Shown here: positions 11,992 through 23,358 of the stretch, in pieces
Position numbering within the stretch: position 1 is the first letter of the stretch
How the letters are laid out: every line of letters starts with the position of its first letter
Assembly: GCA_030248195.1 (NCBI GenBank)
Contig: JASAND010007535.1
Span: 28,947-92,946, forward strand
Reading direction: 5' to 3'
DNA: 64,000 nucleotides
Origin: Trissonchulus latispiculum
Taxonomy: Eukaryota; Nematoda; Enoplea; Enoplida; Ironidae
The notes under the pieces: generated by a model
The model's input: the letters and a program-made list of their open reading frames with translations, nothing else
The model's database searches: none
Told to the model about the DNA's origin: nothing
Made by a program: the position numbers and the translations under genes

Positions 11992-12679
11992 ACTAAAGTC
12001 TGACCAAAAACTGTAGGGAGCGAAACTGTTTTGTTTATACTGAACTACCGGTACATTTATGCTGCAGCAATGTATATATTTTCTGAACCGTCATGGCAAG
12101 AACTTACTTTTGGTTGAAAAAATTTTTTAAAAAATTAAAATTCATCAAAAGAAGCCGATTTTCTAAGTTTTGAAAGATCAGTAGAAGTCAGGAACTAGCC
12201 GTTCGGTGGAAAGTTAGCCCATGTCCTAAACATATTGAATCCCAAATATCAGCTGATTTCGTCAAAATTGCGATAGTTATTCAATTTTTTCGATTTTCAC
12301 AATCCTTTGATCTTTGCCGCTTTTCCAACTTTGACTGGCTATTACTCGCGACTCACTCAATGCAAAATTTTTTTAATTGGATTTTCAGGACCGCTTACGT
12401 GTCAGCTTTCATGTGATATATGTGGTTTTTCAAAATTTGAAAATCGATTTTTTCGAAAAATACCACTTTTTGACCCAAAATTTCGACAATGCGAATCTAG
12501 CAAAAGTGGGTAAAAATAATATTATCATAAAGTTTAATCTGAGCTGAATCCAACGATATAAAGTTTTCGTGGCTAAGACATATATATTGCATCCGCATCG
12601 AATTTTTAAACAATTTAGCTTTTTAGCCGGTTTTTGGCTATTATAGTTTTGTTTACACTATTTGCGGCAAATCAATGCA

Positions 12680-15030
12680 CAATCTATCTATCTATCTATC
12701 TGTTTATTTAACCAACCAACGTCTATACGTTACAAAACATAGATGATCTGAAGAGTTTAGATGAACAGAAACAGACAAAACGGTCAAGAACAGCACTAAT
12801 TAACAGCATATAAAGGCCGGTTGGGAATGGGGTGGGCCGATTGACCGGCTACTAATCCCCGTCCCCTGACAAAGTGAAACAAGGACGTATTGTTCAATTT
12901 GTTTTTGAAATCACTGAGACTACTAGTACACACCACATCAGAGTCAAGTGAATTCCAAATAGACACAATTCTATTACTGAAAAAATTTTTTCTCACTGCA
13001 AGACGAGATCGAGATACTAACAATTTAAAAGGATGACCGCGCGTTGCACTATATGTATTATACGCAAAGTAATCAGCAAAGTTTAAGTCAACCAAATTGT
13101 TGATTATTTTATACACCATAATTAAATCCTTTTCAATCCTACGTTCTTCTAGTGATTTTAATTTTAAAAATTCTAACCTTTGCAAATAGGTCATATTTTT
13201 CAAACCAGGTAAGCGCTTGGTAAATCTACGTTGAACTTTCTCTAAGACATTGATTTCCTGAAGATAATGAGGAGACCACACTTCAGAGCAATATTCTAGT
13301 ACAGGGCGGATATAGGACTTGTACATTTTTAGCAAGAAATTGGTTTCTCGGGTATGAAATACCGTAAAGAGCAAGCCAATTTTTTGCGAGGCAGCAGTAG
13401 CAATGTGCAAACAATGGCAAAAGGTACTAAGCTTGGATGTTACGGTGTCACCTAAATCCTTAAACTGTGTTACAGTTTCCAACTCATGAGGACCAAAATT
13501 GTAAGAGTATAGAGGGTTTGCATATCCTAAGTGCATTACAAAGCACTTATTAAAGGCAATTGAAAGTTGTCTTTCTTTAATCCATGCCAGAATTCTTGTT
13601 AAATCGTCTTGAATCAGAGTTTGGCACATATTATTTTTTGAAAAAGACAAGAAAAGTTTAGCATCATCAGCGTAGAGCCTAATACTCAAATACTTCAGGA
13701 TTTTAGAGAGATCATTTATATAAACTAAAAACAATAGGGGGCCTAAAAGGCTACCCTGTGGTACCCCTGATACAACCTCTTTAATAGATGATTTGCAACC
13801 ATCCAATTCAACAAATTGAGTTCTATTATTGAGGTAAGCTTTCAGCCAAGCCAAAAGTTTTCCAGTTATACCAACTGAACCTAAAATTTGAGCAAGCTTA
13901 GTATGGGGGACTGTATCGAAGGCCTTTGCAAGGTCAAGAAAAATGGTATCAATGTTGTCAGCATTTTCTAAAGATTTGGTCCAAATATTATGAGTTTCTA
14001 AAAGTTGAGTTACAGTAGATTTTCCTTTCCTAAAGCCGAATTGGCTGGATGCCAATAAGTTTGAACGTTCTAGAAAAGTAGATAGACTATCTGCTACAAC
14101 TGACTCCATTCCTTTTCCACTAGAGCATAATAAGCTAATGGGTCTATAGTGTTCAAAAATACTGCGTGCTCCTTTTTTATGTACAGGTACAATCTTAGCG
14201 ATTTTCCACTCACTAGGTAAGATCCCAACTTGAAACGACTTCGTATAAATAATTGAAAGCGGAAACGCCAAAGAAGTTGAGAGTTTATGAAATATCAATT
14301 GAGGGATGCCATCGGGTCCAAAACTGAGTTTTGGGGGCATTGATTTTAAGTGCCTTTCAACCACTTCAGGGGGAAAATTGACATAATCATGAAAGTTTGT
14401 AGGAACCGTAAGATTAGTTAACCTTTTTCCGTCGTCCTGCGTAAAGACAGAGGAAAAGTATGTATTAAAGTGTTCTGCTTTATCTAAATTTTCAAGAACA
14501 GGATTCCCATCTTTTATCATAAGCGGGATTTCTGCAGAATTTTGTAACTTTGAACGAACATATCGCCAGAATTTGTTATCACAAGGATTAAGAAGAAAGT
14601 TTTGCTCACGTCTGTGTAAATCTTTGCGCTTCGCTAATCTGGCAGAACGAGCGGCCATAAGCCACGTATGTCTATTTCTATTGCAAGGATTACGCTTAAA
14701 TTTTTTGTGCAGACGCATTTGCCTTTTATGCAGCTTAATAGTTGATACAGACCAAAAACAATCATTATTTGTTAAGCTACATATCGGAACAAATAGGTCC
14801 AAGCATTCCCAAATCTTGGTACGAAAAATTTCCCACATTTGATCAACTTCTAAACTAGAATTCAAAAGACCCTGCCAGTTAACGTTATTTAGGAATGTTT
14901 GAATGCTCGCCCAGTTGGCCTTTCTAAAATTGTAAAATTTCTTTTTCAGATTTTCTTTAGAATTAGCTAGGCGAAACGGACCAAGCAGACCGGATATAGC
15001 ACAACTTGTCAGAAATCAGCTGAAATAGGA
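12680..15030 (-). mobile_element. 5'-truncated Jockey/CR1-superfamily LINE
   Basis: The minus-strand element holds one long open frame (15000-12796) and a 3' untranslated part containing AATAAA and ending in an (AGAT)n tail at 12697-12680. A simple-repeat tail of this sort is typical of CR1/Jockey-group LINEs. No endonuclease domain is present; the element stops abruptly near 15000-15030, where foldback-arm sequence resumes. This fits 5' truncation during target-primed reverse transcription into the foldback loop. Confidence 0.85.
12796..15000 (-). CDS. LINE reverse transcriptase (partial ORF2)
   Basis: About 735 residues remain open without a stop. From the N-terminal side: a linker with KFYNFRKANWASIQTFL, then the RT fingers and palm: WKIAKIVPVHKKG, YRPISLLCSSGK, FGFRKGKSTVTQL, FLDLAKAFDTVPH (motif A, Asp), SGVPQGSLLGPLLFLVYIND (motif B) and RLYADDAKLF (motif C, the catalytic YADD). 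The C-terminal thumb region ends with a segment like 'VRPVLEYCSEVWSP' and 'RSRLAVRKNFFSNRIVSIWN'. The frame continues upstream of the first Leu/Met to 15000 with no start, so the N-terminus and endonuclease are missing. The intact palm suggests a fairly young insertion. It cannot move by itself. Confidence 0.85.
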   Translation of the reverse strand, partial: AISGLLGPFRLANSKENLKKKFYNFRKANWASIQTFLNNVNWQGLLNSSLEVDQMWEIFRTKIWECLDLFVPICSLTNNDCFWSVSTIKLHKRQMRLHKKFKRNPCNRNRHTWLMAARSARLAKRKDLHRREQNFLLNPCDNKFWRYVRSKLQNSAEIPLMIKDGNPVLENLDKAEHFNTYFSSVFTQDDGKRLTNLTVPTNFHDYVNFPPEVVERHLKSMPPKLSFGPDGIPQLIFHKLSTSLAFPLSIIYTKSFQVGILPSEWKIAKIVPVHKKGARSIFEHYRPISLLCSSGKGMESVVADSLSTFLERSNLLASSQFGFRKGKSTVTQLLETHNIWTKSLENADNIDTIFLDLAKAFDTVPHTKLAQILGSVGITGKLLAWLKAYLNNRTQFVELDGCKSSIKEVVSGVPQGSLLGPLLFLVYINDLSKILKYLSIRLYADDAKLFLSFSKNNMCQTLIQDDLTRILAWIKERQLSIAFNKCFVMHLGYANPLYSYNFGPHELETVTQFKDLGDTVTSKLSTFCHCLHIATAASQKIGLLFTVFHTRETNFLLKMYKSYIRPVLEYCSEVWSPHYLQEINVLEKVQRRFTKRLPGLKNMTYLQRLEFLKLKSLEERRIEKDLIMVYKIINNLVDLNFADYFAYNTYSATRGHPFKLLVSRSRLAVRKNFFSNRIVSIWNSLDSDVVCTSSLSDFKNKLNNTSLFHFVRGRGLVAGQSAHPIPNRPLYAVN

Positions 15031-15658
15031 AATTGTTTAAAAATTCGTTGCTAGGGCAATTTAAGCCGCAGCCACAAAAACTTTATATCGTTGGATTCAG
15101 CTCAGATTAAACTTTATGACAATGTTATTTTTACTCACTTTTGCTGGATTCGTGTTGTCGAAATTTTGGGTCAAAAAGTGGTATTTTTCGAAAAAATCGA
15201 TTTTCAAATTTTGAAAAACCACATATATCACATGAAAGCTGACACGTAAGCGGTCCTGAAAATCCAATTAAAAAATTTTTGCATTGAGTGAGTCGCGAGT
15301 GATAAATAGCCAGTCAAAGTTGGAAAAGCGGCAAAGATCAAAGGATTTTGAAAATCGCAAAAATTGAATAACTATCGCAATTTTTGACGAAATCAGCTGA
15401 TATTCGGGATTCAATATGTTTGGGACATGGGCTAATTTTCCCCCGAACGGCTAGTTCGTGACTTCTACTGATCTTTCAAAACATAAAAAATCGGCTTCTT
15501 TTGATGAATTTTAATTTTTTAAAAAATTTTTTTCATCCAAAAGAAAGTTCTTGCCATGACGGTTCAGAAAATATATACATTGCTGCAGCAAAAATGTACC
15601 GGTAGTTCAGTATAAACAAAACAGTTTCGCTCCCTACATTTTTTGGTCAGACTTTAGT

Positions 15659-15850
15659 GACAGTACTTTTGGCTTAGTAATAGTCTAATTTTATCGTGTA
15701 GCTATTTTAGATCAGTGTTTCCCTATGTTTTCATCCTGCCACACGTTACCCCTACCCGTAACCCCCACTTATTTTTGCCTAGTAAACCCAATAACATTGA
15801 CTATGAAAACTACAGTAGTATGTTCTTGATATCGTATAACGTCGTTTTAG
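15659..15850. other. Vps36 intronic sequence upstream of first visible exon
   Basis: Short stretch between the foldback element and the exon starting at 15851. It ends in a splice acceptor (GTCGTTTTAG, AG at 15849-15850). No exon recognised. Confidence 0.5.
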
Positions 15851-18800
15851 TGCCAAACTAGTATTGGAGTTGGCACCAACTCCTGGTGGGACAAACGATG
15901 GACCCCAACTTCGGAGTCAATATTCCCAAGTCCGTCTCTCCTTTCGAGAGGGCGGAGATGAAACTGTAAGTGATACCAAGACTACATAATACCTATGAGT
16001 GTGGCAAGCGCCACGCTCTTAGTTATTAGTACCCTTGGTGACGACACCAATTGAGATGTTTTAACTTAGCTTTTTTGAATTTTGAAATGTCAGTGGTTTT
16101 CAGATGTCTTGGTGGTAATTGTATGTGATTTATAGCGGTTTTACAATTGCTTTGTTGCATTTTGTCTTTCTTTATTTTGTTTTTTGTTTTAGTTTCTGGA
16201 AGCCCTGAATGGTGCCTTGAAAGAGAAAGCTTGGCTGAAGCCTATAGCTCAACTGCCGGTAAGAAAATAGTTCCCTTATTTCAAGAGCTTTTTTAATTCG
16301 TAGCTTATGGATGCATTAAAATCTTTAAATTCTATTCTCCTGTGGTTTTCGCTAAATTAGTTTGTAATTCGTTTTGCTGGTTTTTTTCTGTTTTTAGGGT
16401 CGGAAAACCCGAGCCGGAATTTCGGGAATTGAACGCCACCGATTGGAAAAGCATTCGGAGGCCAGTCAGAATATTCATCAGGCTTTTGAGGATCTCACTA
16501 AACTTATCAATATGGTAGGTCTAAAGGGGCGGTAGTTTTGTATGAGAGTTTTGACAGTCATTTAAGATTAAAAATTCAGAATCAATTATAAATTGTTTAA
16601 AATAAACATTTAAATTCTTTTTAAATTTAATAGGATAAAATCAAGTTGACTTTTGGCATATGACTCTCTGGTACATGACTTTCTTCTTCTTTCTCATTTG
16701 TGTCTGCTTCTGCAAAATGATTTTCTCAGTAATTGTTCAAATTGCTACATGCGTTCTGTTCAAGAAATTGAGTCAGTGCGCAGGTTTTGGTCCATAATTT
16801 TTTGTGTTGTCTGTAGGCTCGTGACATGGTCAGTCTATCCAAGAGCATTTCCAGTAAGATTCAGGCCAAGCAAGGAGAAGTCACTGAGGATGAGGTTAGT
16901 ACACAGATCATCTAATTTCATTTGGCTGAATCACACATTGCAGAACGGTTTCTGAATGTAGAGTAACTGATGTGATCATAGGCCTTATTTCTTTAAAGAT
17001 TAGACGGACTAGGTTAAAATTAATCCGCATTAAAGAAATAGCACCTCGAATTATCATCATTATCATTGTGGCTTTTAATCTTATGTTGGCTATACGTATT
17101 TTTCTATTTGTTTTTATTTGGCTGGCTTTTTTCAGACAGTCCAGTTCAAGTCCTACCTGCTGAGTTTGGGCGTTTCGGACCCGGTGACTCGAGACTCCTA
17201 CGGTAGCGGTGATCGTTACTATACAGAATTGGCTCGAGAAATGGTCACTGTACTGCAGAAGCCTATTGAGGTAATCACTTGAGGCAAGCTGGACGCTCTG
17301 TGAGAGGGTATGTAGTACCTTGGGTGGTTTTTGTTATATTTTGGTTACTTTTGATTGGCCGCTGCTAAATACGTTAAATTTGTTGTGTACTTTTATTTAC
17401 CTTCCCCCCACCTCTCCTTTGTTATGTTGTGATTTCTGGGGCTCATCTGTCTAATAGACTGTACATAACGAGACACACAGAGGTCGTCACAAGTCTTCGT
17501 GGTTCGCCAGCCCAGCCCAATGTACCTTTCTTCGGACAGGAGAAGTCTGAACGGGCATGAAGAATGAGGAAAACGCAAACAACCACTCGACACCTTAATG
17601 TAAACACGTGGATGATGTCGCATAATTGGACCTGATTAGTCGTGCCGCGGATTTTGATCCCATTTCCTCCGCTGACCTGACGGATACCAGGGGCCAGTTT
17701 CATAAAACTTTGTCGAGTCGTCGAGTCGAGTAGCTGCTCTACGCTGGAAATATCTGTGACTTATGCTCCTAAAACGCGAGTACTGTTGAAAAATATCTGC
17801 TTGTTTTGGAGTCGAGAGTTCTCTAGTTAAATTTTACTCGAGAATTTTTTAATGTAATAATTTTACTCGACAAATTTTAAAAAAAAATTTTTAAAGCTTA
17901 ATATTTCAACCGTGGAACTATTTTACATTGTCCTACAAATTGCACCGACCAGAAATTAAACCTCGGTGACTACTGTTTAGTTTTTAATACCGAAGAAATA
18001 ACATACTGCCAGCAAATGGCTACTCGACGACTCGTAGACTCGACAACTTTTATGAAACTGGCCCCAGGGGACACCTGTGGTACTCTCCTTTTGGTGAGAC
18101 TCAGCGTCCATCTGGTCGTCCACGGAGGTTATCTTAGCACACAATCTTTTTTTTGTTTCATTTGCATCATCCTCATAGCACTTAAATTCACAGAGTGTAG
18201 AAGCTCAAAAGCGACCGTTGAGTTTGGGAATGTAAATTGTAATCTTTTTGTGCCTTTATTTTAGGAATGTGGTGGCATGATGTGCCTAACCGATGCCTAT
18301 TGTCGTATTAATCGTGCACGTGGTCTTGAGGTAGGTCACGTCTGGTAGTCTAGAATTTTTGCACGTTTGCGAAACTCTAAAATTGCTACCGTGTTACTGT
18401 TTGAAAGCAATTTAGGTCATCCCATCCCAATATAATATGCCGTAAGTATCTACAAATTTGTTTACAGACTGTTTTAATCACTAATAATTTTACTTTGATC
18501 GTTTATATTTGTGCTTGTAGCTTGTTTCACCGGACGATATACTGAATGCTTGTGAAGCTCTAAATACGCTAGATCTACCCATCAGGTATTATTTTCTTAA
18601 TTTGTCTTATTTTTATCAGTTATCAACTTTCTCATTTTCTGTCGTTTACCATGTTTGTTTTCTGTCATTCAACATAAAATAATTTTTCGAATTTGCACAG
18701 GAATATTTTTTCTGTTTATTACTTTTGTTTTTATTGTTATTATTTATTATTTATTATTATTTTATTATTATTTTGTTTTTATTTCCTTCTTTAGAATGCA

Positions 18801-21776
18801 TAAATTTGAGAGTGGAGTTTGTGTTCTGATGGCGAGTCGACTCAGCCTGGATCAGAGCATCCAGAGGACGGAGGAATCCGTGATCGTCCATGGATCCCTC
18901 ACGGCAGAAGAGCTGGCCCAGCTCCTAGGCGTTTCGGTGGTTCTGGCTAAACAGTGGTAGGAAGGAATTTTAGTGGTTTTTGATCTAGCTTAAGGTTGGA
19001 TGAAAGTGCATGATAGGTGTAACCAAGAGTACGTACGTATATGTTGGAAGTAAGAAAAGTAAGCCAGCCCGCCCTACCAGATAATATATTCAGCTTGTGG
19101 GATGGTCGGCATACTACGGTCGAAATCTGGGGAGTGGTTCCGCTTATCATTGTTAACCATGTGTTTATATACTGTTGAAGTGGAACTCATGGGATGTGAC
19201 AATACATATGTACTTCCTCCGAGATGTGTGAGAGTTTGGGTCAAGCTCTGTCTTGTTGACCACCGTTTATTTATTGCAGGCCTGTTGCGGTTCCTATTTT
19301 TCCTATTTTTTCTTATTTTTTCGAGACATTCCTATTTATTCGTATTTTCAGCCGAAATTCCTATTTTTTCCTATCTTTTGTATGTGACCAGAGTTAAGTG
19401 TAAATTTTCATTGAAATCTTGGTTATTTTTGTTGAACAGGGCACAAAACTTTCTTTAAACTTTGAATGACAAAATAAATTTTTAGAAAAAATTTTGCGCC
19501 TTCGGCGCAACTGTTTTCCTTGTTTTTAAAATGTCCTCGTTTTACTGCTTATACGTATTAGTCCTCCAACTTACAGTAGATATTATATACCTTGGCACAT
19601 ATATATTTGCTTTGGGTTACAAAATTCTTCGTGTAAAAATTAAAAGCTTTATATACATATATTGTTTTTTCTCTCGATTTCTCTGTATCCTACTTTGTGC
19701 GTAACTTACATGTCTTTTGGAAGTAAACTTTCTTCTTCTTCTTCTTCTTCTATATACGACCGTGGCCACAACATATTCCTGTTATAAAATTCTTAGTTAT
19801 ATACGTATGAGCCAGCTCGGATTAAATTAAATTCCCAACTGTTTGGCAATTGGGCCTAGTACGCACTTCGTCATTTGAATTTTGAATATGCTGTGCTCGT
19901 TGCACATCCACACTAGCTTTACTCATACGTTAACCATGGGTGCTAGTGTTTAAGTTCTATATACCATTTTAGAAATGGTAGATTCCAACCCAAAGATAAC
20001 TAATTAGAGAATAAGTAATTGCGGAGGGTGTGGGGTCGATGTTCCCAGCAAAAATAGCAATTTTTGTGAAATGAGATTCAGTAGCAATATTCTTGAGCAC
20101 TTTGACTGATCTTTTTCAGTAATTTTCTTTTTCTGTCGCTAGCATGAGTGCGCACAAGACCAAAAGGTTTTGTCATTTCAGAAATCAAGTGCAGGCCAGA
20201 AGTCGGCAAATTTTCATAACTTTAATGTTTGAAACGGTTTTCAAGCAATATATAAATGAATTCAGTCAGTTTTAGAAAATTTTGCGAATTTTTCAGAATC
20301 ATTCAAACATTGTTGGAAATTCTCATTTTTTTCTCGCTAAGTTTTCAAAAATTTTCTAGCTTACCAAAAAAACCAAGCGAGTTCTTTCGAAAGCTGCGGA
20401 CGAAAAAAAACCATTTTTCCGGTTGTCCCTTCCGGTGCCCATCCCTGGTTAAACCCAGATTAAACCCAAAAATCGCTCCGATTGGCCGACCGGTCAAATA
20501 TTTCAGCTTCAAATATTTATCCGATTATTAGTGATGGTACTGGATATTTTTTCATATCCGGTTATCCGCCTATTCCAAACTTAACTTCAAGAAAATGTTT
20601 CGATTTTTCAGTTAAACTTAATTTTTCTGTCAATTTTTCGGTACGCTGTGAATTTATATTATTATACAGCCAAGCCACAACCTTGGTTTCAACAAAAATT
20701 TCACAGAAATTTTTGAAAAATATGTATATTTTTTTAAAAGTTTTGAATTTTTGTCAAAACTGCTAATTTTTCTTTGCTTTGTCTGATATCCAGCGCCCCA
20801 TCAATACCGATTATACAGTAAGTACCCCGTAAGTGGTTCGAATCCCAAAAGATTGCGACACCACCGTACGTCTAATTCAAAATCAGAGTTAAAAGTATTC
20901 AGGACATTTAAAATTCATTTAAAGGTATTTATATAAAACCACCGTACGTCTAATTCAAAATCAGGGTTAAAAGTATTCAGGACATTTAAAATTCATTTAA
21001 AGGTATTTATATAAATTCATTTAAAGGTATCAAAAGTATTTAAAGGTATTAAAGGTACATAGTAATTGCTCGTTCTCCTGAAAACAGCAAATTAAGCCTT
21101 AAGCCTAGGTATTCCTATTTTTTCCTATCTTTGACCAAAAAGTTCCTATTTATTCCTATTTTTTGATGGCAAAATTCCTATTTTTATTCCTATTTTTTGG
21201 AAAACCCCGCGCAACAGCCCTGTTATTGTTCACAATTGATGAAAAACAGACATAATCGGTGACGGCAGTTACCATTCCTTCCACCTGCGCCTAATTAGAT
21301 TCAGCTCTAGTTTAGGTCGGGTCCCGGGTAAAACGGTTAGCAGCGCTAATCGGTTTTCCCGCCTTCTTCCCGAGATCACTGATCCTGCTTGGTCGATTGT
21401 AATTTGTAACACATGGTTAACATCGCTAAGCACGACGTTCGGATCTCAAAGGGATACGCTTTTTTATATACTTAATGTTGACATGATCCACTGAATAACC
21501 AATCCCAACTACTATCCATGAGAATGATCTATGAAACTGGCCCCTGGAAGCGTGCTTGTTTTGTTTCTTCTCGGGAAAATTTTTTAAACTAAAACTAACT
21601 TACATAGTATATATCCCTAAACTTCTTATATCTTTATACCACTATAATTATTTGTTATATGTTATTTTGTTTTCAGGTGTCTTTTGGCGGAATCGGCGTC
21701 CCGACTTTGTAGGGATGAAACAGTGGAAGGTCTTAGATTCTATCCAAATTTATTTCTCACAAAAACTGACGATTAA
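15851..21776 (+). CDS. Vps36: Vps36, ESCRT-II subunit (3' nine exons)
   Basis: Vps36 is the ESCRT-II subunit that ties ubiquitinated cargo and PtdIns3P on endosomes to ESCRT-I/III. Exons by conserved GT-AG sites and unbroken phase: 15851-15965, 16193-16258, 16398-16514, 16817-16894, 17136-17270, 18265-18330, 18521-18585, 18795-18956, 21677-21776 (stop TAA 21774-21776). Together they give about 300 residues; the human protein has 386. The first exon holds the end of the N-terminal GLUE (PH-like) domain ([22 protein letters not shown]). Next comes the linker [14 protein letters not shown], the helical hairpin ([21 protein letters not shown]-like VTEDE), [20 protein letters not shown], and the two winged helices ending [17 protein letters not shown]. 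Each matches the metazoan family closely. The upstream exons are absent or unrecognised. Introns are 139-994 bp except the last (2720 bp), which holds a transposon. Confidence 0.95.
17690..18065. mobile_element. MITE in Vps36 intron 5, GGGGCCAGTTTCATAAAA ends
   Basis: Inverted ends GGGGCCAGTTTCATAAAA (17690-17707) and its complement (18048-18065), followed inward on both sides by GTCGAGTC-type repeats, so the arms pair for about 50 bases. The whole 376 bp lies between Vps36 exons at 17136-17270 and 18265-18330. A second copy of one end (ATGAAACTGGCCCC) is at 21531-21544. Target duplication not clear. Confidence 0.7.
19277..21222. mobile_element. 1.9-kb element in last Vps36 intron, TTATTG duplication
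   Basis: Ends are CAGGCCTGTTGCGG (19277) and CCGCGCAACAGCCCTG (ending 21222), imperfect inverted repeats beginning CAGG. TTATTG directly flanks both sides (19271-19276, 21223-21228). Next to each end are repeated TTCCTATTTTTTCC-like blocks in inverted arrangement. A cUUCGg-type hairpin lies at 19495-19509 and a 78-bp direct duplication at 20861-21016. No protein domain. Insertion of this element explains why the last intron is 2720 bp when the others are mostly 140-300. Confidence 0.65.
20861..21016 (+). repeat. 78-bp tandem duplication
   Basis: Two nearly identical 78-bp copies (20861-20938 and 20939-21016), each starting CCACCGTACGTCTAATTC and ending in an AAAGGTATTTATATA stretch; I see one base difference (CAGAG versus CAGGG). 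A recent local duplication inside the intronic element. Confidence 0.8.
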
Positions 21777-22394
21777 TTATTTTATGAAATGTATTTATCG
21801 TGAGTAAACTAATGGTGTTTGTTGTAGTCGGCTAATAGACTGGTGTAAAAATCTGGGTTGTCTTTAGTCTTTAGTAGCGCCCCACCCCCACGTTTTGGGC
21901 TTCCCCCCACTCACTATAAGGTGCCCAGAATATGCCAAATTTTAAGGATTTTTGGTCAGAATTTTCAAAATTTTTCCGGCTTCGTCGAAATTTCTTGGTC
22001 AAAAATCGTCTATTTTGCTACTAAAATTTGATTTTTGAGCACTTTCGAACATAATCGTACGATAATAATAGAATACACGATAGATAGAACATAATAGAAA
22101 ACACGATTTTTACGGTATTTTTAGCATTTTTAACCAATTTTATCTCCCCACTTGTGTAGAGAAAACCCAGTAGGTTACGTAATAGGAGATGTTGCGTGTT
22201 GATATCGTGTACGATGGACTGAGCGTGACTTAATTCTGTCAGGGTCTACCAGGAATCACTGTAGCAATGTTGTACACTGCTTTGAACGAAGCATTCAGCT
22301 TTAACCAAGAGTACATAATACATGAGAGTCATAATCACTCCAAAACCGTCACGTGAAGTAGGTAGGTACAACGCTGTGCTAACTTTGCTCGTTT
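21777..22394. other. Vps36 / receptor convergent intergenic region
   Basis: Between the Vps36 stop and the stop of the minus-strand receptor gene. No exon, RNA gene or canonical AATAAA close to either stop was seen. The region has C-rich (CCCCACCCCCAC) and AT-rich patches. Two near copies of AGAATACACGA/AGAAAACACGA lie near 22070-22106. Confidence 0.4.
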
Positions 22395-23358
22395 CTAGTT
22401 AAGAGTGGGTGCGATTGCACTCGCACTAACCTTCCCACCAGACACGGTTATTAGTTTGAATCTAGTCTTGATCTTTGCAAGACTAGAAGGCATGAACATT
22501 TTGCGAACATCAGTGCTGAATGCGATGTAGACGAACGGATTTATGGCACTGTTAGCTAGGGCGGATAATCCCAGCAGCATTTCTCCGGATTCAGTAGAGA
22601 TGAATCCGTTGGCGCTCAGCCAAATGCTGGACCAATAGGACACCACATAGCTGATATGTGCCAGACATATTATCCCAAACTGAGCCACTAATCTCCGTTC
22701 CTTGGCTGCAGCGGTGCTTCCGACAGCCTTAAGTCGAACAAGGATCGCGGTATAAATCAGAACCAATAGAATGGTGAGAGCAATGGACTTGACCATCTGA
22801 TAGGTTACTTACTGTCCAACCCTCCAATTCCGCGCTCACGCCTGCACCGCAGATCCAACGGTAGGTGATCCCATTGGGATAAAAGATGCATCCAATCGCG
22901 TACATCCCAGACGTGGTTACCACCGACATGCACATGCAGACGGCAATGATCATATTTGACTGTTTATTGGTAAAGTAGACCGTATACTTTTGCAGGGCCA
23001 CTACCGCAATCAATCGATTAAGTCCCACCCCGACAATTAGCTCCAGTACAGACCAGGCGGAAAAGTTAGTAATGTAGCCGCCGATTGCGATATAGACTTT
23101 TGAAATGCTCTCAACCCCCAGCATGACAGTGACATCAGCAAGGGTAATCTGCTGACAGAGATAAATGCAATCGAAAACACCAAGTCCCAAAGCCAGTCGA
23201 TAGAATGGATTGTCGAAGTGCGTTTTTCGGTGCTTGCAAAAAATGAAACAAACTCTCAGATAAACGACCAGAGAGATCGCGACTAAACATGATGCAAAGA
23301 TTTGGTATCTTGCGACACTTTTGGCAAAACTTTCATTGGTTGTATTTGACTGATTCAT
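22395..23358 (-). CDS. Rhodopsin-like 7TM receptor (nematode serpentine-like)
   Basis: Two frames join into 315 residues: 23358-22813 (182 codons, ATG start) and 22796-22395 (133 plus stop). A short extracellular N-terminus with N-glycosylation sites (MNQSNTTNES) is followed by seven hydrophobic segments: YQIFASCLVAISLVVYL; FYRLALGLGVFDCIYLC; a third ending ELIVGVGLNRLIAV, with NRL in the DRY position; NMIIAVCMCMSVVTTSG; MVKSIALTILLVLIYTAIL; RRLVAQFGIICLAHISYVV; and LLGLSALANSAINPFVYIAF with the NPxxY motif. TM1-TM3 recall nematode Srv/Srx-type chemoreceptors, and TM7 is class-A-like. Ligand unknown. The frames are offset by 16 bases bounded by GT and AG: a tiny intron, or a small insertion making a pseudogene. 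Orientation is convergent with Vps36. Confidence 0.8.
22797..22812 (-). other. Candidate 16-nt intron (or 25 nt using next AG)
   Basis: On the minus strand the bases GTAAGTAACCTATCAG separate ...GGW-T from the start of TM5 (MVKSIAL). Removing them restores one frame. Removing 25 bases, to the next AG (22788), also restores it and drops only Met-Val-Lys. The donor is the perfect consensus GTAAGT. Normal animal spliceosomes rarely use introns this short, so a frameshifting insertion is the main alternative. Confidence 0.45.

Larger units (their letters stand above)
11992..15658. mobile_element. Foldback element with ~630-bp arms, LINE in its loop
   Basis: The left arm (about 11992-12625) and right arm (about 15030-15658) are inverted copies with roughly 95% identity by eye, ending in ACTAAAGTCTGACC / GGTCAGACTTTAGT. 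The sequence between the arms is almost wholly a 5'-truncated LINE on the minus strand. The element lies immediately upstream of the first visible Vps36 exon and so probably within a Vps36 intron. TTTGGCTTAG occurs just outside each arm (about 11975 and 15669) but not flush with the ends, so I do not call it a target duplication. Confidence 0.75.

Noticed and set aside
11970..15680. TTTGGCTTAG as a 10-bp target duplication of the foldback element
   Set aside because: The copies are 8-10 bases away from the arms on both sides, not adjacent. Chance or a different boundary cannot be separated.
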